Positions 26,601 through 40,183 of a stretch of DNA of 64,000 nucleotides are shown one piece after another. This DNA comes from Heliopora coerulea (lineage: Eukaryota; Cnidaria; Anthozoa; Scleralcyonacea; Helioporidae), in NCBI GenBank assembly GCA_030142905.1, contig JASJOG010000034.1:62001-126000 (forward strand), given 5' to 3'. Both the position numbers and the translations under genes were made by a program. The stretch's first letter is position 1. The number at the start of each line of letters is the position of its first letter. The notes beneath the pieces were generated by a model. It was not told the DNA's origin. It saw nothing but the letters and a program-made list of their open reading frames with translations, and searched no databases.

Positions 26601-29366
26601 GCATGTAAATAGGGATTACCAGTAGTGTTTCCTACTTCCATCGCGATGATGTCATCACACCTCCTGTATATAGACTCTGGCATGTTATCGTAATATCATC
26701 CTGTCTGAGGATGACTTTGAAATAAAGTCAAAATATAACAGTTTCAACAATAGTTTTATCTTGTATTGACTCATATCTTGAGTTCTCAAGATGACATTAT
26801 TCTTTGGAATATGTCTTATCCTAAATGACAGAAAACTGAACTTTACAAACAAAGAATCCATTAACAAAAACTCTCACATGCACACTTACTTATATGGACT
26901 TCCTGCTCCAGTCTTCTGAACTGCTCCAATGACAGTCATTCCAATACGGTACAGTAAGGACACTGTGAGGACAGAGAGTGCAAAGAAGGACATAACACTG
27001 AGCACCGTATGGTAGACAAGGAACAACAATATTAACAGCAAGGTTCCAAAAACCACAGCAGTTTTCTTCACATCTTTCCAGTAAAGCAAATCAATGACTA
27101 AATCAAAAGTAAAAAGAGATGAAATTCAGCAGTTATACTTAAATCAAAATGGTTAATCCATTCCAGTTCAGGCTGCCTCTCCTTGATTAGCATAATTGTT
27201 TGGTATTAACCATAATAAAATTATGGATAAATACCCAGGCAGGGATGGGTTAATATAAGAGTAGGACTATACAAGAGAATGTTTTCTAGGTTTACATGTA
27301 CTTTAAATACAGTATGGTGGTAAAAGGGTTTTCCTAGCAATCATGTAGGTTTCATGATCATTAAAGGAACTATAAGATTGTGCAGGGTGGATGAACCACA
27401 AACATGTTGGAGTAATAGTAAAATGGCCTCTCCCAGACTTACCTCTTTGGTCAACCTCATGAACTTCCATCCATAATGCAACCCGACTAGTTAGTTTTGC
27501 TACAAAAATGAGTGAATGAATGAATGAATAAGTGAGTGAATGAATAAGTGAGTGAATGAATAAGTGAGTGAATGTATGAAAGAATGAAGAAACAAATGAG
27601 CAAATTATTGGTCAGTTCCATTTAGAGCTTTTCAGTACAGCTAAAGTATTGAAATACTTTGAGGTTAGCAGTGAAAACTAGTTAATTTCCTGTTTAATTT
27701 TTCATGTATCTTACTAACATGTGATCATACGGTTGCTAGTTTAAATTGGAATTTATTTGGACTCATGTTTTTCAAAGAATCTAAATTGTCTTTGCCCTAA
27801 AGGCTTGTACAATTTCTGTTAATTTGAAAAAAACAGTTTTAAATTGGACTTGAAACTGTATGATTAGTAATCCAAATAACAGGAAATAAATTCATAATTA
27901 TCTGGAAATTGTTTGAGAAGACAACTTCTAAAATTTTACTCAATGTTGGTGATAGACTTGTCTAATTTAAGAGTAACAGAGGGATATTTCCTTACTGACA
28001 TGGACAGGGCTTGCTGTGGGGTGTCAGTAGGGATGGGTTAATGCCCAAGATGCCCAATATGCCCTATTTTATCTTGGCTAAAAAAAAGGCTGATTTTGTC
28101 CCATAAAGGTAAGCCCTGGGATGCTGTCTTGGCAGGAACAGGTTAATACAATCAATTTTCCTTGGACAAGTCCCAACCTAATTTGAATTACATGAAAGCA
28201 ACTTGATAACTGTAGTTAAAGTTGGTGACATTGGTCGTCTCAACCACATCACAATCCTTGCTCCATTGGTGGTACAATATTTACACTGTATACAAATGTA
28301 CTTCCATTATCTATTTTGTTGAATGTTGAAACTTTAAAGTTGTTGTATAAATGGCCAATTTGACCTCACATCATAACATAGAATGGGAACCACTGATAAT
28401 ATAACTAAAATTGATAACTGACCAACACACTTAAATTTTTTTCTCCAAAACACCTTCCTAAGTAGGTTTTTGAATTTTAAGAGATTTCTGGCAAACCAGT
28501 TACATGTGAAGTATAATAAAAATTAGATTAAATAATAAAAATAGCAAACAATATCATACAAAAAGCTATTGCATAATATTTTTCAGGCACATTCTTAGAC
28601 AACTGAACGTCTGTTTAAACTTCCTCATCGCGAAAACTGGCTTTGAACTGTATTAATTTCGCAAACAGTTCATCCGTTTGCAAACCTGTGCAGCCCAAAC
28701 AAGAACATCATTAAATATGAAAAACCACCAAGCGCTTCTGCTGTAATTATTCGCATCATCGTACATACAAGCCTTGCTACCCATAACACTCTCCCTCCTG
28801 TTCAAGTTTTCTTATAGCTGAAAGACGGAAATTTTATCCAAGCTATATGCAGCAAGCATTTGTTCAAATAATTACAAATAAACACAACGGTCAGGCTGTT
28901 TTAACGCGAACAACTACCGTACATATATTTATCAGTTACAGCCGCAAGTTGGTTTGAAACTGAATTCTTTGAAATTGTACAACGATGCACCAAAAAGCCA
29001 GTTCTTTTCCAACAAACACAGTTTAAATTAAGTTCTTTAGAGTCCTTGTGGAAAATTTAAGGGTCTGACAAGGTAAATAAATAAATAGTAGCTAGCAAAG
29101 ATAAAAAATTTCCTGTTTATATGTTTGTACTTACGCGATGGAGATGGTGGCTTTTCCTCCAAGGATTTGTCTTCAGTGGCCGATCTCGAGCCGTCTTGTA
29201 CGTCGCCAGTTCCATCCGTAGAAGAAACGATGTCTTCATCACTTCCTACTGTCGATGTGGGTTCGTTAAAGTCGTTCTCTGGATTGACATCTGTATTTTT
29301 GTCGTGTGAATTTACTACCACTTCTGTTTCGTTGGATTGCTCGGTCGTCGAACTGTTGTCTTCCAT
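23602..29366 (-). CDS. RTN: Reticulon (ER membrane-shaping protein), complete, 7 coding exons
   Basis: Exons: 29135-29366, 26890-27097, 25834-25873, 24862-24960, 24518-24587, 23748-23794, 23602-23664. They sum to 759 nt, or 252 aa. The N-terminal 77 residues are acidic and low complexity (MEDNSSTTEQSNETE...), as in other reticulons. The reticulon homology domain opens LIDLLYWKDVKKTAVVFG. Its first hydrophobic hairpin runs to about residue 145. A hydrophilic loop (SLLERNMEISKEK, ending LFLVEDIFASLK) follows. The second hairpin is FGVFLWFLSCVGRWFNAITL then GTILLFSVPKLYEDHQ. The tail is VKVDQFLCKVSQKANDIVQK. The intron positions (LK/F, before LFSVP, after HQ) follow vertebrate reticulons. The protein is expected to wedge into ER tubule membranes. 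The C-terminal tail is shorter than usual and lacks a KKxx-type retrieval end. Intron 2 contains the large foldback at 26.2 kb. Confidence 0.94.
25385..25518. repeat. Inverted repeat with 60-bp arms in a reticulon intron
   Basis: Arms 25385-25446 and 25459-25518 are near-complements (TTAAAAGGTAAAATACAA... against ...TTGTACTTTACCTTTTAA) around a 12-bp loop. No coding capacity; likely a small foldback element. Confidence 0.75.
26162..26813. mobile_element. 650-bp foldback element carrying a minisatellite in its loop
   Basis: Outer ends CCAAAGAATAATGTCATCTT (26162) and their complement at 26794-26813 are inverted. Near-perfect arms of about 215-230 bp run inward to 26395 and 26583. The arms include GACTTTGAAATAAAGTC-type sequence after CTGAGGATGA, which resembles the 3' tails of Penelope-like elements, and a related tail is present at about 45715-45830. 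The loop is a tandem array (see 26396-26590). Probable origin: two retroelement tails joined in inverted orientation. Confidence 0.75.
26396..26590. repeat. 19-bp minisatellite, about ten copies
   Basis: Unit TCTAATTAGCATCATCGCG, with variants ending in ATAGCA, ATAGCG or CACAGCA. One copy is disrupted (TTAAACCCAAAGCG). It lies inside the loop of the foldback element. Confidence 0.9.
27495..27590. repeat. Tandem GAATGAATAAGTGAGT repeat
   Basis: About four copies of a 16-bp unit (GAATGAATAAGTGAGT) with GAAT/GAGT sub-structure, in the reticulon intron 1. Confidence 0.85.
27591..29134. other. RTN: Remainder of reticulon intron 1
   Basis: AT-rich intron with no recognised element or exon. Confidence 0.4.
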
Positions 29367-30165
29367 AGTCACTTTGAGCTGGGTTAAAAGTATCAAGGGA
29401 TACAAAAGACTACAAGCAAGATGTTTTTCAAAATTGAAACAACGACTGGTGAACTATCAAAAACTGAAGTTCAAGCAGAAACCGCGGACATCTCGTCAAA
29501 CGTAAGCTGTGCACTAAATTTGGAAAATAGGTTGAAGAAATCCTCGACCAATCAGGACACATCATGCCCGAGTCGCGACCGTCACGCCCAAAACGCGCGG
29601 AAACATTTGCTTTCATTTATTCCAGAAAATGCGCAGCGAAATCTCGTTTCCTCGATTGGACACCAAAATTGTGTTTTCTGCGCTGATTGGCAACTTTGGG
29701 TGACTATATGCAGTACCATAACTTAAAAATTATCAGCCGTATACTCTGGTTTGTTTAAGCACTTGAGATCAGTCATCTCGTATGATTCCACCAGACCTTA
29801 CATTACGTTCACATTGATTACTTTTATTCAATATTTTTATATAAATTATTTTATTAATATTTTGGATTAAAACGGCCTTGTTTACATTAAAGTTGGGATA
29901 TACACGCCCAAAGTAACTGTGCCACACTCTCATTCCCAGATTCCGTCACTTTTCACACGGCGGTCGCACGCAAAGAGAAATGACGCGGTCTGTCGATGAA
30001 TATAATTTTAGTGTAAGTGTTAAACTTTTATACATTTTCAAAATTTTTGCTGAATTTAAAATACAAAAATATACTATAAAAACTATAACTAACTAAATTA
30101 AAGAATAACTGCTAAAAACTAATCCTAGAACTAAATCTAAGAATTAGACTTATAAATGATCAGGA

Positions 30166-30633
30166 TTAAAAGATGTCCGCATTCCTTATATTAACACTAA
30201 AATCATCTAGGAAATCAGGATTATTGTAAAAAGGGGTTCTAGACCCACGAACGCATGTATGTACTGATCTCAAAATCTCGAAAGATATGCGTGTTCTCAG
30301 CCAAGTTATGGCTCTGGCATAGGTCTCACCGTTCTTCCGGGAGAGTTTGTCCGCTAAATTGCTCAGGAACAGTTTACATTCGTTCCCCATTCCTCCGTTC
30401 GTGCCAAACACCAAGGGGGTAAACGATCCCATATCTACGTCAATGACTCTTTGTTGGTATTTCCACTTCTTCTCCTTCTCATTTTCCGTGAAGATTACTT
30501 CTGTGGATTTCTTCTGATTACTCGCGGAATTAACATGCGTAACTCGTACGTCAAAGAATGCTGTTTTTCCTCGAGACCAGAAGCTCTCTGCTTTAATGTC
30601 CAGTCTAGCCTCCGGGCTTATGACTGTCGATCT
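30166..30633 (-). pseudogene. Fragment of a transposon-encoded PD-(D/E)XK-like protein
   Basis: A continuous minus-strand frame of 155 codons without need of a start. It contains ARLDIKAESFWSRGKTAFFDVRV, a basic stretch ENEKEKKWKYQQRV, then GSFTPLVFGTNGGMGNE and WLRTRISFEILRS..CVRGSRT before a stop. I recognise this segment order from a large repeated protein family in anthozoan and other invertebrate genomes, usually linked to retroelement ORFs. The FFDVRV stretch resembles the core strand of a PD-(D/E)XK nuclease. The assignment to a nuclease is inference, and the frame is 5'-truncated with no linked reverse transcriptase here. It lies between reticulon and Pellino. Confidence 0.6.
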
Positions 30634-30803
30634 TAGATCGATGAATATAATTGCGCGACTACAATTGTCAACTCGAGATGATACATTTTAAGACGGCGCT
30701 CTAAGAAAACGCAAAGTGCACCTTGTGCAACCGAAATAAGTGAGCTAAACAAGCAGCCATCGAGTAACCACTGGGTTGGGAGGAACCCCTTGAATCACGT
30801 GGG

Positions 30804-30967
30804 TACCGTGTTCACTCGAATAAGCGCCGCTCTCAAGAATGCAGCGCATATATTTGCAATGATGCTCTCTCAATTAGTTTTAAAAAGCGCCTCCTTCAAA
30901 TAAGCACCGCATCAAAAAGTCGTAAGATTTAATAAGCGCCACGGCGCTTAATCGAGTAAATACGGTA
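30804..30967. mobile_element. 164-bp MITE with TACCGT...ACTCGA...TAAGCGCC ends
   Basis: The left end TACCGTGTTCACTCGAATAA and the right end (complement TACCGTATTTACTCGATTAA) agree at all but three of 20 positions, and both continue into GCGCC. The interior repeats 'AATAAGCGCC' and 'AATAAGCACCGC'. Non-coding. Confidence 0.75.
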
Positions 30968-33125
30968 TATTAGCTAGTGTACTCGTGGCTGGGAGACACA
31001 CCAGTTTAAAATACTAAAACCTGTCGCACTACATATTCCTCACCCAAAGCGAAAGACATTAAAGATATGACTAATGATTTTCCGTGCTTGGAATGCTGAC
31101 ATCCGCACACGAGCGATGTTGCCAGGCTGGAGAAAGAAGTAAGAAAATACGAGCCACTAGGCGAAGGTTATATAGAAAGAAATTGCCACCATCTTAGATC
31201 TGCTTTGATATGTAATATATCGGGCCAGCTGAGCAAAAGGTCAAAAACGTTATATCAGGGGTCGGAGAATGCCAAATGTCCAGGATTCCCCTAAAAACAG
31301 TATATACCGCTGTTCAAAGCAAGTGCATACCACTCAATGGTACGTTCCTAGTTTAATGTTGGGTTTGAATTAAAAAAAAAAACACAAAAAAAAAACTTGT
31401 AATATAATAGAAGCCTTATGCCGCTGGGAAAGAGTTAACCAAATTCTTACAGAACACAGCACTGGAAAAATGTGCGATCTAATTTACGGAGAAATTACAT
31501 CTTGGTGAACTTAATATACGTGTCATTTCTGCGGTGAACAAGTGGTGAACTCTTCAACGAATTTCTTGAGTAAGGAAACAGAATTACTTGGAAAATTCCC
31601 AGACGTTCGTGCAGAAGATCTTCAGAACAAGAAATAGAAGTGAAAGAACTGGATTTTGGCCTTCTGTCCCCGAAGCCATTTCTTGTTCTGCCAAACCTCC
31701 ACTTGCGTTTCCACAGATCTCTCAAAATACGGGAAATGTTTGTTACTTTAACAGTAACGTAGAACAAAACAGCCTTAACTAGTAACAAACTCTCAAGTAA
31801 ATGGAAAAAATATGTTTAATGCGCTAAGTGTACAGATTACAATTCATTGTTCACACAGCTAACCCTCCAATTCTCCACAGTATAGCATTAATGAAATAAT
31901 AATATACAAAAAAATATTTCTCGACTCTGAATGGCTGAGAGCGGTGCAATTTCAAAGCAACATAATGCAGGAAAAAAGTGACAGTGATTTACTGCGACTT
32001 ATTTCGTTTTCGGCATTGAATTAACTTTTTTTGGCACTGCATTACATTTTATGTACATCGTTAATTGGTAATAACATAGTTTCTCGTACAGTTGAAAAAC
32101 ACGCTCTCGTGAGTTTTTTAAGGACCTCGATTGTCTAAGAAATAACTCACTCGTGCGCGTTTTTCTTCCGAAATTACAAGAAAAACCATGCTGTTACCTA
32201 CAGTAAAGATAGTTTGCCGCATTACGTCGATGAATAATAAAACACTTTTCAAGTTTTTCTTCAACATGTCGATGCAATAAAGAAAAAAAAAATAAAAAGC
32301 GTATGGTATTTATCATAAAGATAGTACGAGAACTGTACAAGAAATAAACTTGAGCGACAATACAATGACTTATTGGGTTCAAATTTTAGCTAACAACATT
32401 TTTAAAAGACTTTTTGAGTTTACATTAATTTGCTGGAAGAGACCAAATAAATCCAAGTCAAAAAGCTAGCGGTGTTGTGAAATAAATTAATCTGGCGTTG
32501 TACGCTTCGGGAGTTCCTTAAATACGTTTATCGAAGAAATTTGCCCGAAATAAGTAGAAATTTTTTTTACGCGCTTGCATGAATAAGTGCTGCTTACTCT
32601 ACTGTGTCAAAAACGACTTCGCAGCAAGATGCACCAAAATAAACATTTCTTCTCTTACTTAACTGTTATTCCTTTCCGACATTTTCTGCACATTTAAAGT
32701 ATGACAGACGCTATAATTTTTTGGTCTTCGTACAAATGAGAAAAATTTGAATTGCTTCGAAGCGCGAAAAAAAAATTACACCCTGTTTCGAAAACGTAAA
32801 GAACTGACTGCGATGATTTTCACAAGAATTCGAACAAATAATGACGATAATAATCTAAGATTATATCTTTTGCTTTCTTGCCGAAAGTTGTGCACAGTGG
32901 GTCGTTCTTGGCATCAAGTGAAGGTCTCCTCAACGCATTCTTGAATTGGTTACTTCGACTCTCGTCCCAGTACATTCACCAGTGCACACCAGTCCCCACC
33001 TCCGGCACCTCCACAATGTATTGCGTGAATTATACCTTTCACAAGGTTTTATAGACAATTATTTATTCTATCTACATCATTGAACCATTTTATGAATTCC
33101 CCTCTCCAGCTCCTCACTCTTAATG
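30968..33125. other. Intergenic stretch between reticulon and Pellino
   Basis: No gene recognised. Includes A-rich runs near 31370-31397 and 32280-32295. The open frame on the minus strand at 31495-31788 has no recognisable motif. Confidence 0.4.
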
Positions 33126-36100
33126 CTACCACGCAGTTGAGAAAATCAATTTAACAAACCCATCCTCGCCTTCCAGGGGGGTACCACAGAAAGGACAAGC
33201 CGCACGAAAAGCGTGGCACCCATGAGGTAACGGAACTTGAGCCCAGAACCTAAGAAGCAATAGAACTACTGTCACCAAAACAGTCCTCGGAAATTCGCAG
33301 CATGATCCAAGAAAATTCACATTACTTTTAACCCTTTAGATCACATGGTTTTGTACATAAATTCTAATTTATTCGATCAATTCAAAATTCTTTTGAAAGT
33401 CTACTGAAGTCTATTTATACATCAAATTTCTGTACATTAACTCGCGCAGTCGAACGATGTGGGAGCTAAAGTGTTAAAGGAAGTTCTTCGTTTATAAAAG
33501 TGTCGAAACGTAACCACCAAGCCTGACAAATTTTAGGCTTCAAGGCTAAATACAAAAATATTTCTATAAAGGAGCGAAGAACAAGATTTCAGTTAGCGTC
33601 GGGTCCTGGCGTTGAATCTACATTTTAAAACCGTTAAACCCAAGTTTGATAAACAAACATCTTCGGCACTTTTGTCCAATAACACTTTGTGGTTAATCCT
33701 ATGTGAACTACTCCACAAATCCAGACGGGAGAACAACCTGGTATTTCCCATGCACCCAAAACGCAAGTATTCGAAATTTCAAGCGACACCCTCCCTAAAT
33801 GATTGTTAATAATTTACCTCACTGTTGCCTCAGAACACATATGACCACAGGGAACAAACGCGTAGTAGCTTGGCTTACATTTGTCTGCCCACAGGGCTGC
33901 TTCAAGACCCAGCTGAAGGCGAATGTAAGGTCCAACCTAGTGTTATAATCACAGCACTGATATCAGTCAGACTCGCTACCCGGAAAACGTAACTGCGGGA
34001 TGAATACTAAGACCCCCGTAAACAGTAACTAGCCAGGAAGTTCACCATGTACCCAAGAGGCTCCCACTTGGTGACAGGTCTCCTCACTTGCCAAGAGTTC
34101 CTACCTAGCCAGGAGCTACTGTCTGGCAAAGAGTTCCCACTTAGTCAGAGTGCCCACCTTGTCAGGAGTTCTCCAACGAGCCAGGAGTTCACCACGTAGC
34201 TAGGAGTTTCCTACCCAGTCAGGAGTTCCTAACCCAGTCAGGTGTTCCCCACCTAGTCAGGAGTTCCCCACGTAGCCAGGAGTTTCCCAGTTAGCAAAGA
34301 GTTTCCACCTAGCCAAGGGTTTCCAATGCAAGAGTTCACTGAGGTAACTGGTTCCACCAAGCCGGAGGCTCCCACCTAACCATGACATTCCTAATAAGCG
34401 TCGACCGTCGTCAAACTTTACCTGTCGACAAACAGGACAGCACCTCGACTCGCCGTCGTACATAGGTGAATTCCAGGTGTGGTAACCATGAACATGTCCA
34501 CAAACTAAGTACACATGCGGCGTTTTCGCCTTCGTCTAAGATGTCAACAGAATAATGGAAATAAGAAAATATTGCGGTTAGGGTTGTGACTGAAGGGCTG
34601 CAAGTTCAACGTATACATTGATCTAAATTTTATACAGACAATACGGATACTCCTTCTAAACGGAGCGATGGTTTTAGATATTTCCAAATTCAAGGGCCCA
34701 TAGCTGACTTGAAACAGTTGTTAGAGAAACTGGTAACGACCCCATTCATCAAATTTACTTCAGCAAAGAAATTTTGAATGAAGTATAGTTCTTTAATAAT
34801 TAGCTAGACAGTATTTCCAAGGCGTGTTTTTCCACATGTAAATGTGATAAAAGTTGAAGGAAAACTTTTCAATCGATATTGAGTTATATCAGAGTATTTC
34901 TTCGACTTATAGCGCCACATGTCGCAACCATACAGTATCTCAGCTTCTCTTATAAATACTATTTTCACTGTTTGGAGAACGGATACAACGGACAAGCTTC
35001 AACAGCCTGAACAACCATCTAAATACCCACTCTAGCGGTTCACTAGACTAGCCTGAACAGCTATCCAAATACTCACGCTACACGATGACGTCCTGGGACT
35101 CGACGGGAACTCTAACGTCATGAGACCGACCGGACACTGGGGCTTTGATGCATTTAGCCTCTGTCTCATTTCTTCAATGTCACCAACAGACTGTAACAAA
35201 AAAAAAAATCTTAATTTCTTCGTGTTAGTCTTCTCATTGTGTTGTGGTTATTAAAATTGCCGTTAAGACCCAGCTGGGGTTGTATAAATACCCATGGCGT
35301 GATAGTCAGTGCTGGACTTTGACCTGGTCACGACATTTTTCGACATGATGCAATCAATTAACTGAGGTATGAAGGCACCTAAATGCTTTACCTCAGTGTA
35401 TAATTGTTATTTGTATATGAACGTAGCCGGGCAACGATAGACCGATACACCCGTATGTCGCGATATTTCTTGCCGCCACACCAATATCGACCCTTGAAAC
35501 TAAATATCGAAACGTTTCCTTCACGACAAATTTGCTTATTAACTTCTGCAATATACATCAACAAACCTTAATAATGAGTCTTTGTTTAGTACCGAATCAA
35601 TCTTAACTGATCATTCATGAAGCGATGCTGAAACGAGGAATATACATCGTTCTGCTCAGAACGAAGATGGAGAACACAACAACCGGATGACTAAGCAATA
35701 TGTCAACTATAGGAACTCCTGAGTCCTCTTCAATATATCTTATTAATGTATCGTCGCACAGGGATGTACCGGGCCCGGATGCCGGTATCCACACCAGCCA
35801 AAATCTTCCTATCTGATAGTATCCAGCATCCGGTGAAATTTTACCGAACGTTTCCGGATATGGCTTTAGTATTGGCTTTCTTGAAAGCTAGAAAATCGGT
35901 GAATAAAAGATTTTTTCGAGTGTGTCAGTAAGTAAGCATTTCTGTTGCTAACTGTGTTGGTCTAAAGCCTTTTAAAAACTTGACTATCAGTTTACTCACG
36001 GGCATCTTTGCCATTCCTTCGCGCGATCTCCACAACAAAATAGCGCCACAAAGATCGATTAAAGTACCATCCTTGAGGACGTTCGACTCATTCCCCACCT

Positions 36101-39100
36101 AAAAATTACAGAAACCAAACAAGAAACTTGAAATCTTCCTGAAATCCAAGAACAAACCAATCAATATGCTTCTAGTCAAAAACACATGATTTTGATAAAT
36201 CTTTCAAAATACAGAGAAGTATTTCTTTAGATAATATAAGGAATATCCTGCCCCGAGCAAACATCAGATTCCCCCAGGGTTAACGTAGCCATCTCAAAAC
36301 CTTGGTTTGGTTCCCTCATTTCGCAAATCCTGGGTCCGCCACTCTGATTTACTCACCTTTTTCCCCACACCCCGGTCCGATCTTGCTCTTCTCAGGCAAT
36401 AGATGTCCCCAGCGATAGACACCTCCCGCCATATTCTTGGATGGTTTGAAAGCACACCGTGCTCCCCGCTCTGGGGATGCATAATTAACACTCCATTGGT
36501 CGTTAAGCCGTCCATCATTCCATGCTGTTGACTCCATTTCATTGCCTTCTCCTGTGTGATGTAGATTTAATTTTCTTTTTAGTTTATATTACATACGGAA
36601 TAAGCGATCGGTTGAAGAATGGTAATGAGTTCAAAAGTTTCAGTATTTGTGCGTTTTAAGTATTTGTCCGCAAATTTTACTTGGGTTGATCATATAGATT
36701 ACATTTCATGTAAAATTAATAAGAATCTTAGTCTTTTACGTAGAATTAGGCATCTGTTGCCACATCAGGCTCGTTTACTTTTTTATAATAGTTTAGTTTT
36801 ACCTATTTTTGATTATGCCGACTTGGTCTGGGGTGACAAAGACAATGCCAATTTAATGAAAGAACTTCAGATTTTACAGAATAAGGCAGCCAAGATAATT
36901 ATAAACAGGCCTCTTCAGTCATCAGCAACTGAAGCCTTCTCAGCTCTTAAGTGGCTGGACCTTGAACGCCGAAGATTTTACCATCGTTGCATTCACATTT
37001 ACTAGTGTGTCAATGGTCTCACTCAGCATTCGCTAGATATTGTTAAAAAAAGCGAGATTCATTCTTATAACACACGAAATAAGGACACGCTTAAACTACC
37101 AAAAGTTAGACGTAACTGGGGAAAACAGCGAGTAAGCTATCAAGCTGTGAAAGATTGGAACAGTTTAGACACTGAAACCAGAAACTTACTAAATTTAGTA
37201 ACTTTTAAAAGAAATTTATTGTCTAAACTTTTTAATTAGTGCCTTTATATTTATATCATGTAATTTGCATTTTTATATATTTTAATTTTGTACTTATTTT
37301 ATATAATAGTTTTTATATTTGTAGGACCTTCGTGAGAACCATTTTTGTGATCGAAGTATCCTCAATAAAGATTGTTATTGTTATTATTATTAAGCCTACA
37401 TGAAAAGTAGGTTCATGTTAAAGTAGACAAGTGGTTTGTAATCGCATAAATCCCTCACATTAATTTTGCTTATAAGGAAGTGCGTTAATGACATTCATTA
37501 TATCCTGGAAAGGCAAAGGAACATTATTTGATTGGTTAGTCGCCGAAACCGAGGCAACCACGTCGGTTATTAACCGAGTCGCAAAACGTCGAGCTTAATT
37601 ACCAAAGTGGTTACCGAGGCTGAGGTAACTGACCTTCTGAGTTCATCATCAAAGAGGCTTCATATAGAATGCAGTAGTGCAGTGGTATTTGGTTTGAGTG
37701 ATTAAAAATAAATTTGGATTTTATCGTTCTGTTTATTACTGGGTTCTTGTACATGTGCAGATACACATACACACGCTTCAGAGTTAATCACGATATATTC
37801 TCTTCACCTCTTTTTTGTTTGCAGTCCCACCTTTGTCCTCCTGGCCTTTTAGTTTTACGGAATGTCTTCAATAGCGAGGTGACTCTTCTCACTCTCCTCC
37901 ACAACTGGAGAGCTCATAGGTCACTAATTCATTGCCGTTCTGTCACCTTACAACTATGTGATAAATAAGAGTACTTACTCCTAAGCGAACATTCCTTGAT
38001 TTATCGAAGCCTGCGGCGTAGATCCTCGCAGTATATGGTGGCTCTCGTTCGACACATATTCTGCAAGCAAAGCGAGATATCGTGCTCTTCTGAAGCATAC
38101 AGTCGGAAGCTTTCTGAGCATTCGGGACCACATCCATCACTACAAAATCATTCTTATCCGAGGAACGACCAATCTATATTCAGCGTGAAAAAGCGATGGT
38201 GAATTTCGCAGGCGAAAAATAGAATGTCAGGCCTCAAACGATCCAATGGTAATCAGAAGCAAACCAATACTGTTACCTGGTCACGACATCGAATGGTGAC
38301 CAGTACTTGAATGCAAGGGGGGGTCATAATTCCCCAGGGCGAGCGGCCGCTAGTCATTCATGCCTATGATAATTCATCCGGACGTTACTCCTCGTCAGGT
38401 TGTGAGTTAACTTCATGCTATGGTACAAGGTAATACCATCGTAGGTAGTCTGGCATATTACAACTGAATGGCCAAACCCTTTCGCGCATTTAAATACATT
38501 TAACTGTCAAATTAGGTATATTGTGAACAGGGCGTAGTTAACTCATTTTGACTGCAGGGTGTCTAGCTTAACTTGCCCGAATGTTGCATTCTTTCACAAA
38601 TTGCCCGGATTTGATTTGACGCGGATTCAGGGCTTGTACGATGTAGCCTTGCTCCCGCAGCGCTAATACATAAATTAAACTTTAACCACTAACCAGATAA
38701 TATTTTAACCTATCCCAACAAACCAACGTTTGCCCGAAATTCAATGCGCCAACTCTCTATTTTTGCCCGAATTTTCTGTTTTTTTCACAAACTATGGGGG
38801 TAGTGTCATACCTCCCCATTCACATATCCCCCATAAACTACTCCCCTGACTGTAAGCTAACAATTGTAGCGACTAATGCTTTCTTGATAAATTTCTGATT
38901 TCCAAGTACCTGAAACATGTCACGACTCGCGTCTTTTTCATACGGCACGACCAGATTTTTGCCTTCACTCACAGTATAGCAAATTGAATGTATGTCCGCA
39001 GATTGGTAATGCTACATAAAACAGAATATCCCATTAATATTAGAGTACATGTATGTCAGTGTGTGTCAATGTGGTGAGCAACAAGATTCCACAGAGTTTT

Positions 39101-40152
39101 GCAGCTGCTTTGTTAAGTGTACCATTGAATGGCAAGTAATCTGCCCGTTTTATTTCCAGGTCAAAAATCACCACTTCTCTGTCTACCTGCTTGTCTCTAA
39201 GCCTGTTTGTCTGTTTCTCTGTTTACCCCTTTCTCAGCCTGCTTTTGCCTGCATGCCTGCCTATCTGTCTGTCCATCTGCCTACCTCTCTCTCAGCATGC
39301 TTACCAACCAGCCTGTCTGCTGACAAAGATCTCGGTCATTCCAAAAATCATTCAAAAGATTCCAAAGAGGTTTGTTGGTATTACGTTGAGTGTACTACAG
39401 AATGGTAATAATTTTCTTCAATTTATTCACAAGTTGTCAGCTGCCTGCCTTTCTGCCTGTCTGTCTGCCTACCTGCTTGCCACCTGCACACCTGTTTCTG
39501 CTTGCATGCCGATCTGTGAACCTTTCTATGGTTTTGACTAGTGAAGTTTCATCATGATGTCTTGACCAGTGTCAATTACGAACAGCTCATCATAGTGAAT
39601 ACTCAAGTTCCTCCAATCGTAGAGTCTGTTCCTCTTACCACAGATTCAGAAACTGATGTGTGATAATATTGTCCACATGGTTTCTGAGCATTGCCTTCCT
39701 TCCTTTGCCTTAGGGTAAACTTGCTAGCCAAACGAACATCTCCGGTGCGGAATGGCACTCGCCCATTAAATCTAGAAATGAGAAGGAAAATTGACATGAG
39801 CAATTGCATTGAATTTCCTGGGCATGTCTTTACCATACAATATGAAAAGTATTAGTATAAAAGAATAGTCTACTTTAATGACTCCTATACAATATTATAA
39901 CACTTTATAATATCCTTGGTTTTGCATTCAAAATTTATTTCCCAAATATATATACATGTTACCTGACGATTGCCTTGTGCATGAAACTCTGAGTAGCAAT
40001 GAACTTATCTTAAGGAAACATTCATTCATTTATAAACACTCTATTATAAGGTATCAAGCACTCTTTTTCTACCAATTATACATATTTTGTGTTGGTGTAT
40101 ATATATATATATATATACACCAACATACATACATATATGCATACATTCATAT

Positions 40153-40183
<31 letters not shown>

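Noticed and set aside
39049..39541. Two cysteine-rich open frames of about 117 codons
   Set aside because: Generated by CTGTCTGCCT simple repeats in a Pellino intron.
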